Below are positions 1 through 10,485 of a DNA stretch of 26,984 nucleotides, one piece after another; the first letter of the stretch is position 1, and every line of letters begins with the position of its first letter. A program made the translations under genes and the position numbers. Below the pieces are notes generated by a model, which was not told the origin of the DNA, searched no databases, and worked only from the letters and a program-made list of their open reading frames with translations. Source of the DNA: CALGFH01 sp045807325 (GTDB lineage Bacteria > Actinomycetota > CALGFH01); contig JBJMHP010000200.1 in the NCBI GenBank assembly GCA_045807325.1, positions 1 through 26,984 of the forward strand, given 5' to 3'.

Positions 1-123
1 GAGCCGGCCGGACCCTACCGCTACGCGGTGGAGCTCGCCGCCGGCACCTTCCCCGCCGCCGGGGTCGGCGGCGGCGACCTGGTGCTGCCGGAGGACCCGT
101 CGAGCCTCCCGGAGCCGTCGTAA
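1..123 (+). CDS. C-terminal end of a gene cut by the window edge, possibly DUF192 family
   Basis: Frame 1 is open from the first base to TAA at 121-123 (40 residues) with the strongly G/C-ending codons of a real gene here. The visible tail includes YAVELAAGTFPAAGVGGGDLV. This resembles the end of DUF192 (UPF0127) proteins, where an LEVPAG-like strand is followed by a G-x-x-x-GD turn. That is pattern memory over a short piece, so the family is tentative. It is followed by the dnaK promoter region and is not part of the heat-shock operon. Confidence 0.5.
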   Translation, partial: EPAGPYRYAVELAAGTFPAAGVGGGDLVLPEDPSSLPEPS

Positions 124-165
124 CGCCGCAGCTCAGAGACAAGATAAAGCTGTCCTAGTGAGAAG

Positions 166-200
166 CTTGACAACGGAAGACTCAACTCCCTATCTTGGGT
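166..200 (+). promoter_or_regulatory. HspR operator (HAIR-like), three half-sites
   Basis: The HspR-associated inverted repeat is CTTGAGT-N7-ACTCAAG. Here CTTGACA (166-172) and ACTCAAC (180-186) form an imperfect HAIR with the expected 7-base spacer. A third half-site, CTTGGGT (194-200), follows after another exact 7 bases, so half-sites recur every 14 bp. The first overlaps the -35 box and the third overlaps the -10 box of the dnaK promoter. The hspR gene is in the same operon, so autoregulation is the natural inference. Confidence 0.75.
167..196 (+). promoter_or_regulatory. dnaK operon promoter (vegetative sigma type)
   Basis: TTGACA at 167-172 is a perfect -35 box and TATCTT at 191-196 is a fair -10 box, separated by 18 bp. 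Transcription would begin near 203, giving a leader of about 30 bases with a GAGGTGA ribosome-binding site at 224-230 before the dnaK ATG at 235. The boxes are interleaved with HspR half-sites. I saw no CIRCE element. Confidence 0.7.
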
Positions 201-234
201 CTCGAACCTGTCCCACCATGTTTGAGGTGATGAG

Positions 235-2112
<1,878 letters not shown>

Positions 2113-2143
2113 CCCCCCTCGGGACCAGGAGGAGGTAACCGTC

Positions 2144-2620
2144 ATGAGCGTGTCGCGTTGGGATCCCTTCCAGGACCTGCTGGCGATCCAGGACGAGATG
2201 AACCAGGTCTTCGGCCGGGCCCGCCAGGGTCAGGGTGGGCGCGTGTGGGCGCCGGCGCTCGACATCTCCGAGCGTAAGGACGCCTACGTGGTGACCGTCG
2301 AGGTGCCGGGCGTCAAGTCCGAGGACCTCGACATCACCCTGGAGGACGGCCTGCTCACCATCCAGGGCGAGCGCCAGTTCACCAGCGAGTCCTCGGAGGA
2401 GCAGTACCACCGGGTGGAGCGCCGCTACGGCAGCTTCCGCCGCTCGATCACCCTGCCGTCGCAGGTCAAGGCGGACGCCATCGAGGCCTCGTTCGAGAAC
2501 GGGGTGCTCGAGGTGGTCGTGCCCAAGGCCGAGGAGGCCAAGCCGAGGAAGATCAGCGTGCGAGCCGGCGGCGGCCGCCAGCAGGTCGCGGGGACGTCGA
2601 CCCAGGCCGACGACACCTGA
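2144..2620 (+). CDS. hsp20: Small heat-shock protein, Hsp20/alpha-crystallin family
   Basis: ATP-independent holdase of 158 residues that keeps unfolding proteins soluble for DnaK/ClpB. The N-terminus MSVSRWDPFQDLLAIQDEM is typical of the family. An alpha-crystallin domain (about 38-140) follows, with PALDISE, VEVPGVKSEDLDI and the hallmark ENGVLEVVVPK near its end. The ATG at 2144 is chosen because AGGAGGAGG (2127-2135) sits 8 bases upstream; an in-frame upstream start inside dnaK would add residues unlike the family. An hsp20 gene between dnaK and grpE is a departure from the dnaK-grpE-dnaJ-hspR order known in Streptomyces and mycobacteria. A strong hairpin follows the gene. Confidence 0.96.
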   Translation: MSVSRWDPFQDLLAIQDEMNQVFGRARQGQGGRVWAPALDISERKDAYVVTVEVPGVKSEDLDITLEDGLLTIQGERQFTSESSEEQYHRVERRYGSFRRSITLPSQVKADAIEASFENGVLEVVVPKAEEAKPRKISVRAGGGRQQVAGTSTQADDT

Positions 2621-2644
2621 TCCGGACCGAGCCGCCAGGAACCA

Positions 2645-2676
2645 GGAAGGGGAGGCGGTCCACCGCCTCCCCTTCC
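2645..2676 (+). promoter_or_regulatory. Perfect 14-bp hairpin between hsp20 and grpE
   Basis: GGAAGGGGAGGCGG (2645-2658) is followed by TCCA and then its exact reverse complement CCGCCTCCCCTTCC (2663-2676). The stem is very GC-rich. No T-run follows, so it is not a classical intrinsic terminator. It ends 16 bases before the grpE GTG and leaves the grpE SD (GAGGGG, 2682-2687) outside the stem. Likely roles are partial termination, or mRNA processing or stabilisation that sets dnaK-hsp20 output against grpE-dnaJ-hspR-clpB. The structure is seen; the function is inferred. Confidence 0.8.
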
Positions 2677-2692
2677 GGCCAGAGGGGACACC

Positions 2693-3433
2693 GTGCAGAA
2701 CGACACAACTGCCCAGCAGGGAGCCGAGCGCGAAGCCGAGACGGTTGAGGCGCGCGAGGCCGAGGCGCGAACCGCCGAGGCCGATGAGACCCCTCCCGAG
2801 CCAGACAAGCTCACCGCTGCCCAGCCGGCGACCGAGGACGTCGACGAGGCCACCGAGGACGAGGACCACGACCAGGCCGTCACCGATCGGGCCGACGAGG
2901 CCGCGGAGGACGAGGCGGCCGGGGCCGAGGCCGAGCCGGCGGACACCGCGACGGCCGCGGACGCCGGGGCGGCATCCGCGGTCGCGGCCGACCTCAACGC
3001 GGCCAGGGCGGAGGCCGAGAGCCACCTGGACGACCTGCGCCGGCTCCAGGCCGACTTCGACAACTACCGCAAGCGGACGCTGCGCGAGCAGACGGCCAGA
3101 GCCGCCTCGGCCTCCCAGGCGCTGGTGGCCAGGCTGCTGCCGGTCCTGGACAACTTCGAGCTGGCCGTGTCGGCGGCCGAGCAGTCGCGCGACTTCGACC
3201 GCATGCTCAAGGGCGTCGAGATGGTCTTCGGCGAGCTCCGCGAGGTCCTCCAGGGCGAGGGCCTGGTCAAGATCGAGGCCGAGGGCAAGCCCTTCGACCC
3301 CGAGCGCCACGAGGCGGTGGTCGCCGTCGAGCAGGAGGACACCGAGCCGGGCACGGTCGTGGACATCGTGCGCGCCGGCTACGAGCTGCGGGGCAAGGTC
3401 CTGCGCCCCGCCATGGTGAAGGTCGCGAAGTAG
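2693..3433 (+). CDS. grpE: Nucleotide exchange factor GrpE
   Basis: Cytosolic dimer that releases ADP from DnaK. The 246-residue protein has a long Glu/Ala/Asp-rich N-terminal extension (about 1-103). The coiled-coil and GrpE head follow, starting near EAESHLDDLRRLQADFDNYRKR and ending with FDPERHEAVVAV and RGKVLRPAMVKVAK, the standard family C-terminus. The start is GTG at 2693 with GAGGGG at 2682-2687. E. coli GrpE is about 197 residues, so the extra length is in the acidic, probably disordered tail. The dnaJ start lies 3 bases after the stop, suggesting translational coupling. Confidence 0.97.
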   Translation: MQNDTTAQQGAEREAETVEAREAEARTAEADETPPEPDKLTAAQPATEDVDEATEDEDHDQAVTDRADEAAEDEAAGAEAEPADTATAADAGAASAVAADLNAARAEAESHLDDLRRLQADFDNYRKRTLREQTARAASASQALVARLLPVLDNFELAVSAAEQSRDFDRMLKGVEMVFGELREVLQGEGLVKIEAEGKPFDPERHEAVVAVEQEDTEPGTVVDIVRAGYELRGKVLRPAMVKVAK

Positions 3434-3436
3434 CGG

Positions 3437-4573
3437 ATGAACAACCCCGAGTACCTGGAGAAGGACTTCTACGCCGCCCTCGGCGTCTCCAAGGACGCGT
3501 CGGCGGGCGAGATCAAGAAGGCCTACCGCAAGCTCGCCCAGCAGCACCACCCCGACGCCAACAAGGGTGACAAGGCGTCGGAGGAGCGGTTCAAGGAGGT
3601 CGGGCGGGCCTACTCGGTGCTGTCCGACCCCAAGAAGCGGGCCGAGTACGACGAGGCCCGCCGACTGCTGGCCTCGGGCGCGTTCGGCGGCGGCGGCTTC
3701 GGCGGGTTCCCGGGCGGCGGGGGCGGCTTCCCCGGCGGCACCCGGGTCAGGGTCGAGGACCTGGGCGGCCTCGGCGACCTGTTCGGCAACCTGTTCGGCG
3801 GCGGCCGGGCCTCGCAGACCGCGGCCCGGCGCGGCCGCGACGTCGAGAGCGAGGTCACCCTCGGCTTCGAGGAGGCGGTCCGCGGGGCCACCATCCCGCT
3901 CCAGCTGCGCGGCCCGGCGCCCTGCCACACCTGCCTCGGCTCCGGGGCCAAGCCCGGCACCCTGCCCCGGCCCTGCCCGACCTGTAACGGTCGCGGCACG
4001 GTCACCCGCGACCAGGGCCTGTTCGGCCTCTCCAGCCCGTGCCCGACCTGCCAGGGTCGCGGCTCGGTGATCGACGACCCCTGCCCGACCTGCGACGGCC
4101 GCGGCAGCGAGATCCGCAGTCGCGAGCTGCGGGTCCGGATCCCCACCGGGGTCAAGGACGGCGCCACCGTCCGGCTCAAGGGCCAGGGCGAGCCGGGCCA
4201 GGCCGGCGCCCCCGCCGGTGACCTGATCGTCAAGGTCCGGGTCACCCCGCATCCCCTGTTCGGCCGCAGCGGCCAGGACCTGACCATCACCGTGCCCGTG
4301 ACCTTCGCCGAGGCCGCCCTCGGCACCGAGCTGAAGGTGCCGACCCTGGACGGCCCGGTGACCCTCAAGGTCCCGGCGGGCACCCAGAACGGCCGCACCT
4401 TCCGGGTCAGGGGCCGGGGCGTGCCCGGCACCGGCCGCAAGGGCGGCGGCGACCTGATGGTCAGCCTCCAGGTGGCCGTGCCCGAGAAGCTCTCACGCAA
4501 GGAGCGGGAGCTGCTGCGCGAGTTCGCCTCGCTGTCCGAGACCACGCCGAGGAACCACCTCGGCATCGACTGA
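3437..4573 (+). CDS. dnaJ: Co-chaperone DnaJ (Hsp40, type I)
   Basis: Stimulates DnaK ATPase activity and delivers substrates. The protein has 378 residues. The J domain (about 9-74) has the HPD triad at 38-40. A Gly/Phe-rich linker (about 80-120) follows, then four zinc-binding CxxCxGxG-type repeats (CHTCLGSG, CPTCNGRG, CPTCQGRG, CPTCDGRG; about 165-230), then the substrate-binding and dimerisation region. The N-terminus MNNPEYLEKDFYAALGV matches actinobacterial DnaJ that begins a few residues before the J domain. The SD is weak, consistent with coupling to grpE, whose stop is 3 bases upstream. Confidence 0.98.
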   Translation: MNNPEYLEKDFYAALGVSKDASAGEIKKAYRKLAQQHHPDANKGDKASEERFKEVGRAYSVLSDPKKRAEYDEARRLLASGAFGGGGFGGFPGGGGGFPGGTRVRVEDLGGLGDLFGNLFGGGRASQTAARRGRDVESEVTLGFEEAVRGATIPLQLRGPAPCHTCLGSGAKPGTLPRPCPTCNGRGTVTRDQGLFGLSSPCPTCQGRGSVIDDPCPTCDGRGSEIRSRELRVRIPTGVKDGATVRLKGQGEPGQAGAPAGDLIVKVRVTPHPLFGRSGQDLTITVPVTFAEAALGTELKVPTLDGPVTLKVPAGTQNGRTFRVRGRGVPGTGRKGGGDLMVSLQVAVPEKLSRKERELLREFASLSETTPRNHLGID

Positions 4574-4593
4574 GCGAGGGGTGAGGGGAGACC

Positions 4594-5004
4594 ATGGCCG
4601 ACCAGCACGACCGGGCGGTGTTCGTGATCTCGGTCGCGGCCGAGCTGGCCGGCGTCCACCCTCAGACGCTGCGCATCTACGAGCGGGAGGGGCTGGTCCG
4701 GCCCAAGCGCACCACCGCCAACGCCCGCCGCTACTCCGAGCGTGACATCGAGCGGCTGCTGGAGATCAAGCGGCTGACCAGCGACGGCATGAACCTGGAA
4801 GGCGTGCGGCGGGTCATCGGGCTGACCCGGGAGATCGAGCGCCTGCGAGCGACCGTGGCCGCCCTCGAGGCCGAGCTGCGGGCCCAGGCCCGGCGCCACC
4901 GCCAGGAGGTGGAGACGGTCCGCCGGTCGGCCCGCCGCGACCTGGTCCCCTACTCCTCGGCCATCGTCCGCTACGAGCACCCCTCCCGATACGAGAACGC
5001 CTGA
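4594..5004 (+). CDS. hspR: Heat-shock repressor HspR (MerR family)
   Basis: MerR-type winged-helix repressor that binds HAIR operators; in known actinobacteria DnaK acts as co-repressor. The 136-residue protein has the MerR DNA-binding domain at about 10-80 (ISVAAELAGVHPQTLRIYER, then a short wing with NARRYSERDIERL). A coiled coil (about 83-115) follows, then a tail containing RRDLVPYSSAIVRY. The ATG at 4594 has GAGGGGAG (4583-4590) at short distance. It lies 20 bases after dnaJ and 17 before clpB. The operator before dnaK (166-200) makes this a negative feedback loop. Confidence 0.95.
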   Translation: MADQHDRAVFVISVAAELAGVHPQTLRIYEREGLVRPKRTTANARRYSERDIERLLEIKRLTSDGMNLEGVRRVIGLTREIERLRATVAALEAELRAQARRHRQEVETVRRSARRDLVPYSSAIVRYEHPSRYENA

Positions 5005-5021
5005 ACACGGAAACGAACAAC

Positions 5022-7625
<2,604 letters not shown>

Positions 7626-7658
7626 TTCGACGGGGTGCTCGAGGTTGTCCACAGCCTC

Positions 7659-7664
7659 TACACT
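7659..7664 (+). promoter_or_regulatory. -10 box of a probable leaderless promoter
   Basis: TACACT (TANNNT class, 4 of 6 to TATAAT) ends 6 bases before the ATG at 7671. The predicted start of transcription therefore falls on the A of the start codon. There is no SD in front of the gene. This arrangement is the known leaderless pattern of actinobacteria. No clear -35 box. Confidence 0.55.
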
Positions 7665-7670
7665 GCGTAG

Positions 7671-7964
7671 ATGCGTCGACCGCCGCCCGGCTATCGCCGT
7701 GGGACCAGGCCCCTGTACCCGGGTGTCTTCAAGATGCTCATCTATGGGTTCGTCCTCTGGGGCCTGGCCCTGCTCGGCATCCGGCTGCCGATCGAGCTGC
7801 CGCGCTGGCTGTTCCTGGTGCTGGAGGCGGTGGTGATCTGGTTCCTGTGGAGGGGTGTCAAGGCGGCCAGGCGGGCTCCCTCCAACCATGTGCGGCTGTT
7901 CAGTGCCCAGGAGAACTGGGCGAATGCCTTCACCCTGCAGGCGCTGATCCTGTTCCTCTGGTAG
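7671..7964 (+). CDS. Small membrane protein of unknown function
   Basis: 97 residues, not recognised as a named family. The basic, Pro-rich N-terminus (MRRPPPGYRRGTRPLYPG) is followed by two likely transmembrane helices at about 20-38 and 44-61. A basic stretch (RGVKAARRAP) and a hydrophobic end (FTLQALILFLW) follow. By the positive-inside rule both ends are probably cytoplasmic. The ATG at 7671 is favoured by the TACACT box placed for leaderless transcription. It starts 45 bases after clpB but seems to have its own promoter. The last 35 bases overlap the 3' end of the convergent flavoprotein gene. Confidence 0.7.
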   Translation: MRRPPPGYRRGTRPLYPGVFKMLIYGFVLWGLALLGIRLPIELPRWLFLVLEAVVIWFLWRGVKAARRAPSNHVRLFSAQENWANAFTLQALILFLW

Positions 7965-9075
7965 CCGACCGGGCTCGGAGGAGGCCGGCCGGGAGGGCGG
8001 CCAGCAGGCGGGGGGTGATCCTGGCCTGGCCCAGGCCCAGCTCGACCAGGGTGTCGAACAGGGCCGGGGAGGCGGCGGCGGCGCCGAGGCCGGCCTCGGC
8101 CAGGGCCGGGGCGTGGATGGCCCTGGCGAGCACGGCCGAATGGCGGAGGTGGCGGCCGAAGGCCTTGGCGAGCAGCCGCCGGTAGGCGGCCACCGGCTCC
8201 CTTGGGGCGGTCAGGGCCGCCCGGGCGGCCAGGCGGCCCGAGGCCAGGGCGTAGTAGATGCCCTCGCCCGACAGCGGGTTGACCAGCGAGGCGGCGTCGC
8301 CGGCGAGCAGCACCTGGCCGCGGCCGGGCGGCGGCCGGAACGACGAGAACGGCAGGTGGTGGGCGCGCAGGCTGTCCGGGTCGGGCTCGACCCCTGGCAG
8401 CAGGCGGCGCAGGCGCCGGTGCAGCTCGGCCCGGTCGCCGTGGAAGCGGCTGCGCAGCAGCCCGTAGCCGACGTTGGCCACCCCGGTGCCGGTCGGGAAC
8501 GACCAGACATAGGCCGGCCAGCCGTCGGCCACCCAGGCGATCAGCTGCTCGGGGCGGCCCGGCGGGGCCGGCGCGTACCCGCGGACGGCGATGGCCAGGG
8601 CCCGGTCGGGGTTGGACGGGCCGCCCAGCAGCCGGCGGACGACCGAGTTGGCCCCGTCGGCGCCGACCACCACCCGGGCGGTCAGCTCGCCGTCGACCAC
8701 CACCAGCCCGTCCCGCTGCTCCAGGTGGCGGACGCCGGCCCGGTGGAGCCGGGCCCCGGCGGCCTGGGCGGCGGCGACCAGGCGGGCGTCCAGGACCTCC
8801 CGCGGCACCACGTAGTTGGGCCGGGCCGGGTCGCCGGCCACCTCCATGCCGCCGGGGGAGCGCAGCCGCAGCCCGCGGATCGGCGGGTACCCCTCCAGCA
8901 CCCCGCCCGCCCCCAGGGCCTCGAGCTCGTCCACGGCGTGCGGGCCGAGCCCGTCCCCGCAGGCCTTGTCCCGCGGGAAGGCCGCCTTGTCGACCAGCAG
9001 CACCGAGGCCCCCGGGCGCAGCCGCCTGGCCTCCAGCGCCGCGGCCGCCCCGGCCGGCCCGGCGCCCACCACCAC
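7930..9075 (-). CDS. FAD-dependent oxidoreductase, geranylgeranyl-reductase family
   Basis: 381 residues. Family members reduce double bonds of isoprenoid chains; in actinobacteria one group saturates menaquinone side chains. Visible features are the N-terminal FAD fold VVGAGPAGAAAALEA (about 2-16), the family-typical FPRDKACGDGL (about 33-43), and the second FAD motif VLLAGDAASLVNPLSGEG in the C-terminal half. The start is uncertain. GTG at 9075 is the most upstream ATG/GTG/TTG in frame, but it begins inside the first beta strand and has no SD; a CTG at 9078 would add one residue. It lies 25 bases after the rbpA-like gene. Substrate is not determinable here. Confidence 0.9.
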   Translation of the reverse strand: MVVGAGPAGAAAALEARRLRPGASVLLVDKAAFPRDKACGDGLGPHAVDELEALGAGGVLEGYPPIRGLRLRSPGGMEVAGDPARPNYVVPREVLDARLVAAAQAAGARLHRAGVRHLEQRDGLVVVDGELTARVVVGADGANSVVRRLLGGPSNPDRALAIAVRGYAPAPPGRPEQLIAWVADGWPAYVWSFPTGTGVANVGYGLLRSRFHGDRAELHRRLRRLLPGVEPDPDSLRAHHLPFSSFRPPPGRGQVLLAGDAASLVNPLSGEGIYYALASGRLAARAALTAPREPVAAYRRLLAKAFGRHLRHSAVLARAIHAPALAEAGLGAAAASPALFDTLVELGLGQARITPRLLAALPAGLLRARSATRGTGSAPAG

Positions 9076-9100
9076 CAGGTCGAAGAGGGTGCGGGTCAGG

Positions 9101-9310
9101 TCAGGAGGCGTCAGCCGCCGCGACCCTTGTGGCCGGCTGGCCGCAGCGGCACTCCCAGACCTCGGGAACCTCGGCGTCGGCCGCGAACGGCACCGACATC
9201 ACGTGCTCCCTGGTGCACAGGTAGGTGACGACCTGCCGGGGCGCGTACGCGCTCGAGGGCGCCTGCAACCGGTCGAACTCCGCCGGAAGCGGGTGCAGGC
9301 CGTCGTCCAT
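9101..9310 (-). CDS. rbpA: RbpA-like RNA polymerase-binding protein, short form
   Basis: RbpA binds RNA polymerase and principal sigma factors in actinobacteria and aids open-complex formation. This 69-residue protein matches the RbpA core: APRQVVTY, then VPFAADAEVPEVWECR, then CGQPA. C32, H36, C54 and C56 lie where Streptomyces RbpA binds zinc. It stops right after the core and lacks the basic linker and the sigma-interaction domain (the THWDML...ERR helix) of full-length RbpA (about 110-125 residues). The ATG at 9310 is chosen over GTG at 9316 because GGAGGA (9317-9322) is 6 bases from the ATG but touches the GTG. It could be a paralogue, with a full-length copy elsewhere. Confidence 0.82.
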   Translation of the reverse strand: MDDGLHPLPAEFDRLQAPSSAYAPRQVVTYLCTREHVMSVPFAADAEVPEVWECRCGQPATRVAAADAS

Positions 9311-9339
9311 CGCCACTCCTCCCTCGCTCTGCTGGACCT

Positions 9340-9370
9340 AGTATTGCGCCGCGTCTTGCGCTGCTGTCAA
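9340..9370 (-). promoter_or_regulatory. Promoter for the rbpA-like gene
   Basis: Read on the minus strand, TTGACA (9370-9365) is a perfect -35 box. AATACT (9345-9340) is a 4-of-6 -10 box, with a rather long 19-bp spacer. It lies in the 74-base gap between mscL and the rbpA-like gene, so that gene need not depend on mscL read-through. I saw no SigR-type motif (GGAAT-N18-GTT). Confidence 0.5.
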
Positions 9371-9384
9371 TTGGAGCAACCCGG

Positions 9385-9801
9385 TTAGACGGGAGCAACC
9401 TCCGAGGTGCAGAACGCGCACCGGCGGGCGTCGATCGGGATCTCGCTCAGGCACTCGGGGCACTTGCGGGTGCTGGGGTCGGGGGACTCGCGCCGCCGCG
9501 ACAGCTCCATCAGCCGGTTGATCGGCTTGACCACGAAGAAGAACACCACCAAGGCGATGGTGACGAAGGCGATCAGCACGTTCAGGAAGTGCCCGTAGCG
9601 GAACGTCGACCCGTTGATCGTGAAGCTGAGGGCGCTGAAGTCGGGCTGGCCGAAGATGGCCGCGACCAGCGGGGTGAGCAGGTCGGCGACGGCCGCCTGG
9701 ACGAGCGCGGCGAACGCCGCCCCGACGACGAACGCCACGGCAAGGTCGATGACGTTGCCTCGCAGCAGGAACTGCTTGAACTCGGTGGCCCAGGTGCGCA
9801 T
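9385..9801 (-). CDS. mscL: Large-conductance mechanosensitive channel MscL with a four-cysteine tail
   Basis: Pentameric membrane valve that opens under tension to release solutes during hypo-osmotic shock. 138 residues: the N-terminal amphipathic helix and TM1 (FKQFLLRGNVIDLAVAFVVG) are canonical. A periplasmic loop (about 50-68) and TM2 with FFFVVKPINRLMEL follow. The usual charged C-terminal bundle is replaced or followed by a zinc-ribbon-like tail with C114, C117, C128 and C131 (CPEC...CAFC). The ATG at 9801 has AAGGAGG 8 bases upstream. It diverges from the lipoprotein gene at 9877. Confidence 0.95.
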   Translation of the reverse strand: MRTWATEFKQFLLRGNVIDLAVAFVVGAAFAALVQAAVADLLTPLVAAIFGQPDFSALSFTINGSTFRYGHFLNVLIAFVTIALVVFFFVVKPINRLMELSRRRESPDPSTRKCPECLSEIPIDARRCAFCTSEVAPV

Positions 9802-9823
9802 GTGGTCGGCCTCCTTCCGGCGC

Positions 9824-9858
9824 TGCGGTTCCCCCCTCGGCCGCGCATGCTAACCGCA
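9824..9858. repeat. 7-bp inverted repeat in a divergent intergenic region
   Basis: TGCGGTT (9824-9830) and its reverse complement AACCGCA (9852-9858) flank 21 bases between mscL and the divergent lipoprotein gene. A minus-strand TAGCAT (9852-9847) that could be the mscL -10 box touches the right arm. It could be an operator or chance. Confidence 0.3.
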
Positions 9859-9863
9859 ACGGG

Positions 9864-9869
9864 TAGGAT
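9864..9869 (+). promoter_or_regulatory. -10 box of a probable leaderless promoter
   Basis: TAGGAT (5 of 6 TATAAT) ends 7 bases before the ATG at 9877, and there is no SD. Transcription is expected to start at or within a base of the ATG. No convincing -35 box. Confidence 0.5.
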
Positions 9870-9876
9870 CGGGTCC

Positions 9877-10485
9877 ATGCGCCACCGTTTCGCCTTCTTT
9901 GCCGTGCTGGCCGCCCTCGTCCTGGCCGCCGCCGGCTGCGCCGGCGACGCCTCCTCCGGCCAGGCCGCCGCCCCGGCGACCACCGCCGCCGCGCCCGGCC
10001 CGACCACCGCGCCGCCGACCACCCACACCGAGACCATCCGGCACGCCCCCAAGGGCCTGGTCCCGACCGGCCGGCGCGAGCCGGCCCCCGGGCTGCGGGT
10101 CACCGCCTTCGACGGCCGCGAGATCGACCTGGCCCAGTGGAAGGGCCAGCTGGTGGTGGTGAACTTCTTCGAGTCCTGGTGTGTGGTGTGCCGGGCCGAG
10201 CAGGACGCCCTCACCGAGGTCTCCCGCCGCTTCGAGCACCAGGTGCGGTTCGTCGGCGTCTCCAACCACGACACCGTCAGCGAGGGCCGCAAGTACCAGC
10301 GCGAGTTCGAGATCCACTACCCGCTGGCCAACGACTCCAGCGGCCGCACCTGGGCCGCCTGGCGGGTCCCCTACCAGCCCGTCACCGTGGTCGTCGACCG
10401 CCACGGCCGCGTCGCCTGGCGCTTCGACGGCGGGCTGGCGCCCGGGCAGCTGGACCCCGTCCTGGAGTACGTGGTCGAGGTCTAG
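9877..10485 (+). CDS. Thioredoxin-fold lipoprotein (TlpA/redoxin-like)
   Basis: Predicted extracytoplasmic, lipid-anchored thiol-disulfide protein of 202 residues. A basic start (MRHR), a hydrophobic core and AAAGC give a lipobox with C21 as the lipidated residue; -3 is Ala, slightly off consensus. A Thr/Ala/Pro-rich spacer (about 22-58) follows, then a thioredoxin-like domain. It contains VVNFFESWCVVCRAEQ (C102/C105 as the WCxxC active site) and VPYQPVTVVVD, where the cis-Pro should lie. It most resembles TlpA/ResA-type reductants used in cytochrome c or envelope protein maturation; the partner is unknown. The ATG at 9877 is chosen because it gives the signal peptide. Confidence 0.88.
   Translation: MRHRFAFFAVLAALVLAAAGCAGDASSGQAAAPATTAAAPGPTTAPPTTHTETIRHAPKGLVPTGRREPAPGLRVTAFDGREIDLAQWKGQLVVVNFFESWCVVCRAEQDALTEVSRRFEHQVRFVGVSNHDTVSEGRKYQREFEIHYPLANDSSGRTWAAWRVPYQPVTVVVDRHGRVAWRFDGGLAPGQLDPVLEYVVEV

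Noticed and set aside
194..230. A second complete HAIR downstream of the first
   Set aside because: CTTGGGT (194-200) has no matching ACTCAAG-like arm 7 bases further on (208-214 reads CTGTCCC), so I count only one extra half-site.
2621..2692. Intrinsic terminator ending the dnaK-hsp20 transcript
   Set aside because: The hairpin has no following T-run and co-operonic genes continue, so I list it as a regulatory hairpin instead.
7645..7650. TTGTCC as a -35 box for the small membrane gene
   Set aside because: Only 8 bases separate it from the TACACT box, far short of the 16-19 needed.
10137..10484. Upstream extension of the AadA-like frame into the lipoprotein gene
   Set aside because: It lies within the thioredoxin-fold gene in another frame. 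The GTG at 10485 overlapping TAG gives the family-typical N-terminus.
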